Shown here piece after piece: positions 3,458 to 6,685 of a stretch of DNA of 6,685 nucleotides. The notes under the pieces were generated by a model that did not search any database, was not told the origin of the DNA, and worked only from the letters and a program-made list of their open reading frames with translations. The DNA comes from Melioribacteraceae bacterium. GTDB lineage: Bacteria > Bacteroidota > Ignavibacteria > Ignavibacteriales > Melioribacteraceae. The stretch is from the NCBI GenBank assembly GCA_027036655.1, contig JALWEC010000483.1, positions 1 to 6,685 of the forward strand, in the 5' to 3' direction. Made by a program: the position numbers and the translations under genes. Positions within the stretch are counted from its first letter, which is position 1; the number at the start of each line of letters is the position of its first letter.

Positions 3458-5875
3458 ATGGATAGAATAATAAAAATCACACTTTCTGTTTTGGTTTCGG
3501 TTATTCTGCTTGTTATGGTAATTGCAGCGGTAGCTTATTTTATGTTGAACCGTACGCTTCCGGAATACAGCGGTAATGAAAAGGTTAACGGAATAACTTC
3601 AACCGTTAAAATATATCGCGATTCCCTTGCCATTCCCTATATCAAAGCCAACGATGAAGAGGACGCCGCCTTTGCGCTCGGCTATCTTCACGCTCAGGAA
3701 CGCTTATTTCAAATGGATTTGATGCGCCGCGCAATAGAAGGACGCTTAAGCGAAGTTATCGGCGATAAAACCGTAAAGTTCGACAAGATGTTCCGAACGT
3801 TCGGTTTTTACCGGAACAGATTTAAATACTACGATAACGTTCCCGCGCAAGTTAAACGGAGTTTAATCGCCTATTCAAAAGGCGTTAACGCTTTTTTGAA
3901 AAGTCATAAAGGAAAACTCCCCGTTGAGTTTACTTTGCTTAATTATACTCCGGATAAATGGAAGCCGGAAGAATCGGTGTTGATTTCCAAACTCTTAGCT
4001 TATCAATTAAACATCAGCTGGTGGACGGATGTCGCGTTCAGTCGTTTGGTTCAGAAATTGGGAGAGGAAAAAGTAAAACTGCTTCTTCCCGATTTTCCCG
4101 AAAACGCCCCGACAATTATTCCGAAGCGGTTAAAGGAAATGCCGTTAATTTCCGACGCGCTGATTAAGACAGACAGAGAGTTCAGACAATTTATGGGATT
4201 TACCGGCACTCACATCGGGTCGAACAATTGGGTTGTAAACGGTAAGATGTCCGAAAGCGGTTTCCCGATTATTGCAAACGACCCGCACCTTGCGCATCAA
4301 CTGCCCGGCTTGTGGTATCTTGCCGTAATTAAATCTCCGACGTGGGAAGTTGCCGGAGTAACGCTGCCCGGCGTTCCGGGCGTTGTAATCGGCAAGAACA
4401 ACAATATTTCGTGGGTACTTACAAACGTGATGGCGGACGATTCCGATTACTACATCGAAGAGTTGGATTCGAGCAAATCGCACTACAAATTGGACGGAAA
4501 ATGGAAATCGCTTAAAGTTTACGCCGACACAATTAAAGTTAAGGATAAACCCGACGTTATCGTTAAAGAATATTACACGCATCGCGGACCGATTATCAAC
4601 GGAATTCATCTTTTTACCGAAGATGGCGATTCGTCTCCTATCAGTATGCGTTGGACCGGGTTGGACTTAAGCAATGAAGTCGCCGCTTTAATCGATATTA
4701 ATAAAGCAAAAAATTGGGAAGAGTTCAGAAACGGTGTTAAGCTTTTTTCGGCTCCGGGACAAAATTTTGTTTACGCGGACAGGCTCGGAAACATCGGCTA
4801 CATCTGCGGTGTCAAGCTCCCGATTAGAAGAACCAACAGCCCGACGCTGGTGTTTGACGGGACTACAAGTAAAAGCGACTGGAAGGGATTTGTGCCGTTT
4901 GACAAGCTGCCGCAGTTTTACAATCCTTCACAAAATTTTATTGCTACGGCAAACAATAAAGTCGTTAAAAATTACAAGTATCATATTTCAAACGTTTGGG
5001 AACCGGCGTCGAGAATCGAAAGAATTACCGAATTGCTGAAATCAAAAGAGAAACACACGGTAAAAGATTTTCAAAAATATCAGGTTGATCAGGTTTCACC
5101 ATACGCCCGCACACTTACGCCTTACATTGTCGCGGCGTTTTCTTCCGCCGATTCGCTTTCCCCGAACTTGAAAACCGCTCTGGAGTTACTGAAAAACTGG
5201 GACTTCAATATGAGCAAGGAAAGTCAAACTCCGGCGATATATTCCGAATTTTACAATGAGTTTTTGAAAAATATTTTTGAAGATGAAATGGGGCGCGAGC
5301 TTTTTGAAGAGTATATTTTTATGGCAAACGTTCCTTACAGAAAAGTTCTGGAGATGATAGGTAACAATCATCATCCTATTTTTGATAATGTAAATACAAA
5401 ACCGGTTGAAACGAGAGACGATATAATCAGAGAAAGTTTAAAAAACGCCGTTTCCGATTTGGAAAAGAAATTCGGAAAAAATCCCGCCCGGTGGCAGTGG
5501 GGAAAATTACACTACATCCTTTTCAAACACGCGTTGCACGGGGCTTCCGGCCTGCTCGATAAAACTTTCGACGCTGGACCGTACGAAATCGGCGGCTCGG
5601 GAACGACAATTTTTAATACGGAATATTCTTTCCGTAAGCCTTACGCCAATATTCTCGGACCTTCAATGCGCTTCATATTTGATTTTGCGAAACCGAACTT
5701 TTTTTATATTGTTCTGCCGAGTGGAGAATCGGGGAATTTTATCAGTCCACACTACAAGGAAATGATTCCAAGCTGGCTGAACGGAAAATATTACAAAGTG
5801 AGAACGGATTTTACTGTTGATTCTAGAAAAGGAAATTCACTGCTGACTCTCACGCCGGATAATCAAAAATTATAG
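3458..5875 (+). CDS. Membrane-anchored penicillin acylase family (S45) Ntn hydrolase
   Basis: 805 residues, the normal length for a penicillin/acylhomoserine-lactone acylase precursor, which self-cleaves into alpha and beta chains. Residues 5-29 form an N-terminal membrane helix without a lipobox, placing the enzyme outside the cytoplasm. The alpha part contains the family signature HAQERLFQMDLMRRAIEGRL (78-97). Autocleavage is expected at Gly254/Ser255 in THIGSNNWVV, making Ser255 (codon 4220-4222) the N-terminal nucleophile. ANDPHL (273-278) follows. TNVMADDSDYY (322-332) aligns with the E. coli penicillin G acylase oxyanion/calcium segment: Asn323 at beta69, and Asp327 and Asp330 at beta73 and beta76. 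ATANNK (496-501) probably supplies the second oxyanion Asn. All visible catalytic features are intact. The reaction is amide hydrolysis releasing an acyl group; the natural substrate (N-acyl signal, acyl amino acid or beta-lactam) cannot be read from the sequence. AGAGG (3448-3452) lies 5 bases before the ATG. Confidence 0.95.
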   Translation: MDRIIKITLSVLVSVILLVMVIAAVAYFMLNRTLPEYSGNEKVNGITSTVKIYRDSLAIPYIKANDEEDAAFALGYLHAQERLFQMDLMRRAIEGRLSEVIGDKTVKFDKMFRTFGFYRNRFKYYDNVPAQVKRSLIAYSKGVNAFLKSHKGKLPVEFTLLNYTPDKWKPEESVLISKLLAYQLNISWWTDVAFSRLVQKLGEEKVKLLLPDFPENAPTIIPKRLKEMPLISDALIKTDREFRQFMGFTGTHIGSNNWVVNGKMSESGFPIIANDPHLAHQLPGLWYLAVIKSPTWEVAGVTLPGVPGVVIGKNNNISWVLTNVMADDSDYYIEELDSSKSHYKLDGKWKSLKVYADTIKVKDKPDVIVKEYYTHRGPIINGIHLFTEDGDSSPISMRWTGLDLSNEVAALIDINKAKNWEEFRNGVKLFSAPGQNFVYADRLGNIGYICGVKLPIRRTNSPTLVFDGTTSKSDWKGFVPFDKLPQFYNPSQNFIATANNKVVKNYKYHISNVWEPASRIERITELLKSKEKHTVKDFQKYQVDQVSPYARTLTPYIVAAFSSADSLSPNLKTALELLKNWDFNMSKESQTPAIYSEFYNEFLKNIFEDEMGRELFEEYIFMANVPYRKVLEMIGNNHHPIFDNVNTKPVETRDDIIRESLKNAVSDLEKKFGKNPARWQWGKLHYILFKHALHGASGLLDKTFDAGPYEIGGSGTTIFNTEYSFRKPYANILGPSMRFIFDFAKPNFFYIVLPSGESGNFISPHYKEMIPSWLNGKYYKVRTDFTVDSRKGNSLLTLTPDNQKL

Positions 5876-5883
5876 GTTTTAAA

Positions 5884-6685
5884 ATGAAAGTAATTGAACA
5901 TCTCGAAAAAGCGAACGATACGATTATAAGTTTTGAGATTATTCCGCCCAAAAGAGGCGGCGATTTGAATCAGCTTTTGTCGGTGCTCGACGTATTGGCG
6001 AAATACAATCCGCCATTTATCGATATAACGAGTCACGCCGCAGAAGTGATATACGAGGAAACCAACTCGGGAGATTTCCGCGTAAAGGTAAAACGGAAAC
6101 GCCCGGGCACGCTTGGGATTTGCGCTCTTATTCAGCACAAGTATAATATCGACGCCGTGCCTCACGTAATCTGTAACGGCTTTACTAAAGAAGAAACCGA
6201 GGATTTTCTGATTGAGCTTCACTATCTCGGTATCAGTAATCTTCTTGCAATTAAAGGGGATAACAGCGCGTTCCAAAAACCGGTTTCTTTCGGACGCTCG
6301 ATTAACCGCTACGCAGTTGACTTGGTACAGCAAATCGATAATATGAATAAGGGAATTTATCTCGAGGAAGAATTGCTTGACGCTTCTCCTACCCGTTTTT
6401 CGGTTGGGATTGCGGGTTATCCCGAAAAGCATTTTGAAGCGCCGAATTTGCTGACCGACTTAAAATACACGAAGCAGAAAATCGACGCTGGCGCCGATTA
6501 CATCGTAACTCAAATGTTTTACGACAATCAAAAATATTTTGATTATGTTAAAACGGCTCGCGAAATCGGCATTGACGCTCCTATCATTCCGGGCATTAAA
6601 ATATTGACGTCAAAAAAACAACTTACTTCCGTACCGCGAAATTTTTACATCGATTTGCCGGAAGATTTGATTGAAGAGGTAATGG
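5884..6685 (+). CDS. metF: Methylenetetrahydrofolate reductase MetF, 3' end missing
   Basis: 267 codons are visible and the frame runs off the right edge; about 50 residues are missing if it has the usual length near 318. MetF reduces 5,10-methylene-THF to 5-methyl-THF with an FAD cofactor, in the cytoplasm, supplying methyl groups for methionine synthesis. The visible landmarks of the TIM barrel are: SFEIIPPKRGG (16-26) with Glu18 in the place of the catalytic Glu28 of E. coli MetF, PHVICNGFTKEE (93-104), LLAIKGDN (120-127) with the FAD/folate-site Asp, SVGIAGYPEKHFEAPN (173-188), DAGADYIVTQMFYD (201-214) with Gln210 matching the folate-binding Gln, and PIIPGIKIL (233-241). DITSHAAE (47-54) resembles the Chlorobi/Bacteroidetes type. 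The ATG is 8 bp after the acylase stop codon with only a weak AGG nearby, suggesting read-through or coupled translation. No SAM riboswitch is seen upstream. Confidence 0.96.
   Translation, partial: MKVIEHLEKANDTIISFEIIPPKRGGDLNQLLSVLDVLAKYNPPFIDITSHAAEVIYEETNSGDFRVKVKRKRPGTLGICALIQHKYNIDAVPHVICNGFTKEETEDFLIELHYLGISNLLAIKGDNSAFQKPVSFGRSINRYAVDLVQQIDNMNKGIYLEEELLDASPTRFSVGIAGYPEKHFEAPNLLTDLKYTKQKIDAGADYIVTQMFYDNQKYFDYVKTAREIGIDAPIIPGIKILTSKKQLTSVPRNFYIDLPEDLIEEVM

Noticed and set aside
4145..4609. 154-codon minus-strand open frame inside the acylase gene
   Set aside because: It lies opposite the catalytic Ser255 and calcium-binding region of an intact enzyme and shows no recognisable domain.
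5876..5883. Possible SAM riboswitch or own promoter in front of metF
   Set aside because: Only 8 bp separate metF from the acylase stop codon, and no conserved SAM-aptamer blocks were seen at the end of the acylase gene.
5863..6432. 189-codon minus-strand open frame opposite metF
   Set aside because: The plus strand encodes clear MetF motifs over the same region; the antisense translation has no coherent features.

Overview
The window looks like ordinary chromosome from a member of the Bacteroidota/Chlorobiota/Ignavibacteriota (FCB) assemblage. The MetF protein is the short type with a Chlorobi/Bacteroidetes-like flavour (FEIIPPKRGG, DITSHAAE). The left-edge lipoprotein carries a CX4CH cytochrome-like domain of a kind I associate with FCB and planctomycete genomes. 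Base composition is moderately AT-rich, with very AT-rich intergenic regions. This placement is inferred from protein style, not from a marker gene.

Layout from left to right. (1) 1-245, minus strand: the N-terminal part of a lipoprotein with a CX4CH motif, running off the left edge. (2) 246-319: a short divergent promoter region. (3) 320-392, plus strand: a tRNA-Ala(GGC) with the G3.U70 identity pair. (4) 393-830: a 438-bp region with no convincing gene, mostly filled by a 165-bp imperfect palindromic repeat (550-714) abutted by an inverted half copy (458-549). (5) 831-2714, minus strand: a two-gene unit, rmuC followed 3 bp later by a cytoplasmic thioredoxin-like protein with a CSGC motif. 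(6) 2715-3055: a divergent intergenic region containing a second full copy of the repeat (2845-3032), which ends 23 bp before the next start codon. (7) 3056-6685, plus strand: a three-gene run with gaps of 27 and 8 bp. It encodes a small DUF6165-like protein, a membrane-anchored penicillin-acylase-family Ntn hydrolase, and metF (cut at the right edge).

How the genes may work together: the rmuC/thioredoxin-like pair is tight enough to be co-translated, but no shared pathway is evident. The right-hand cluster pairs an amide hydrolase acting outside the cytoplasm with a core folate enzyme, and looks like co-transcription of convenience rather than a pathway. I found no CRISPR array, defence island, phage or transposase gene. 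The most interesting structure is the dispersed palindromic repeat. It has two full copies and one half copy, a conserved apical hairpin in which one pair changes from G-C to G.U, and a 27-nt hairpin module present in one full copy and the half copy but absent from the other full copy. One copy forms the probable promoter/leader region of the right-hand operon.
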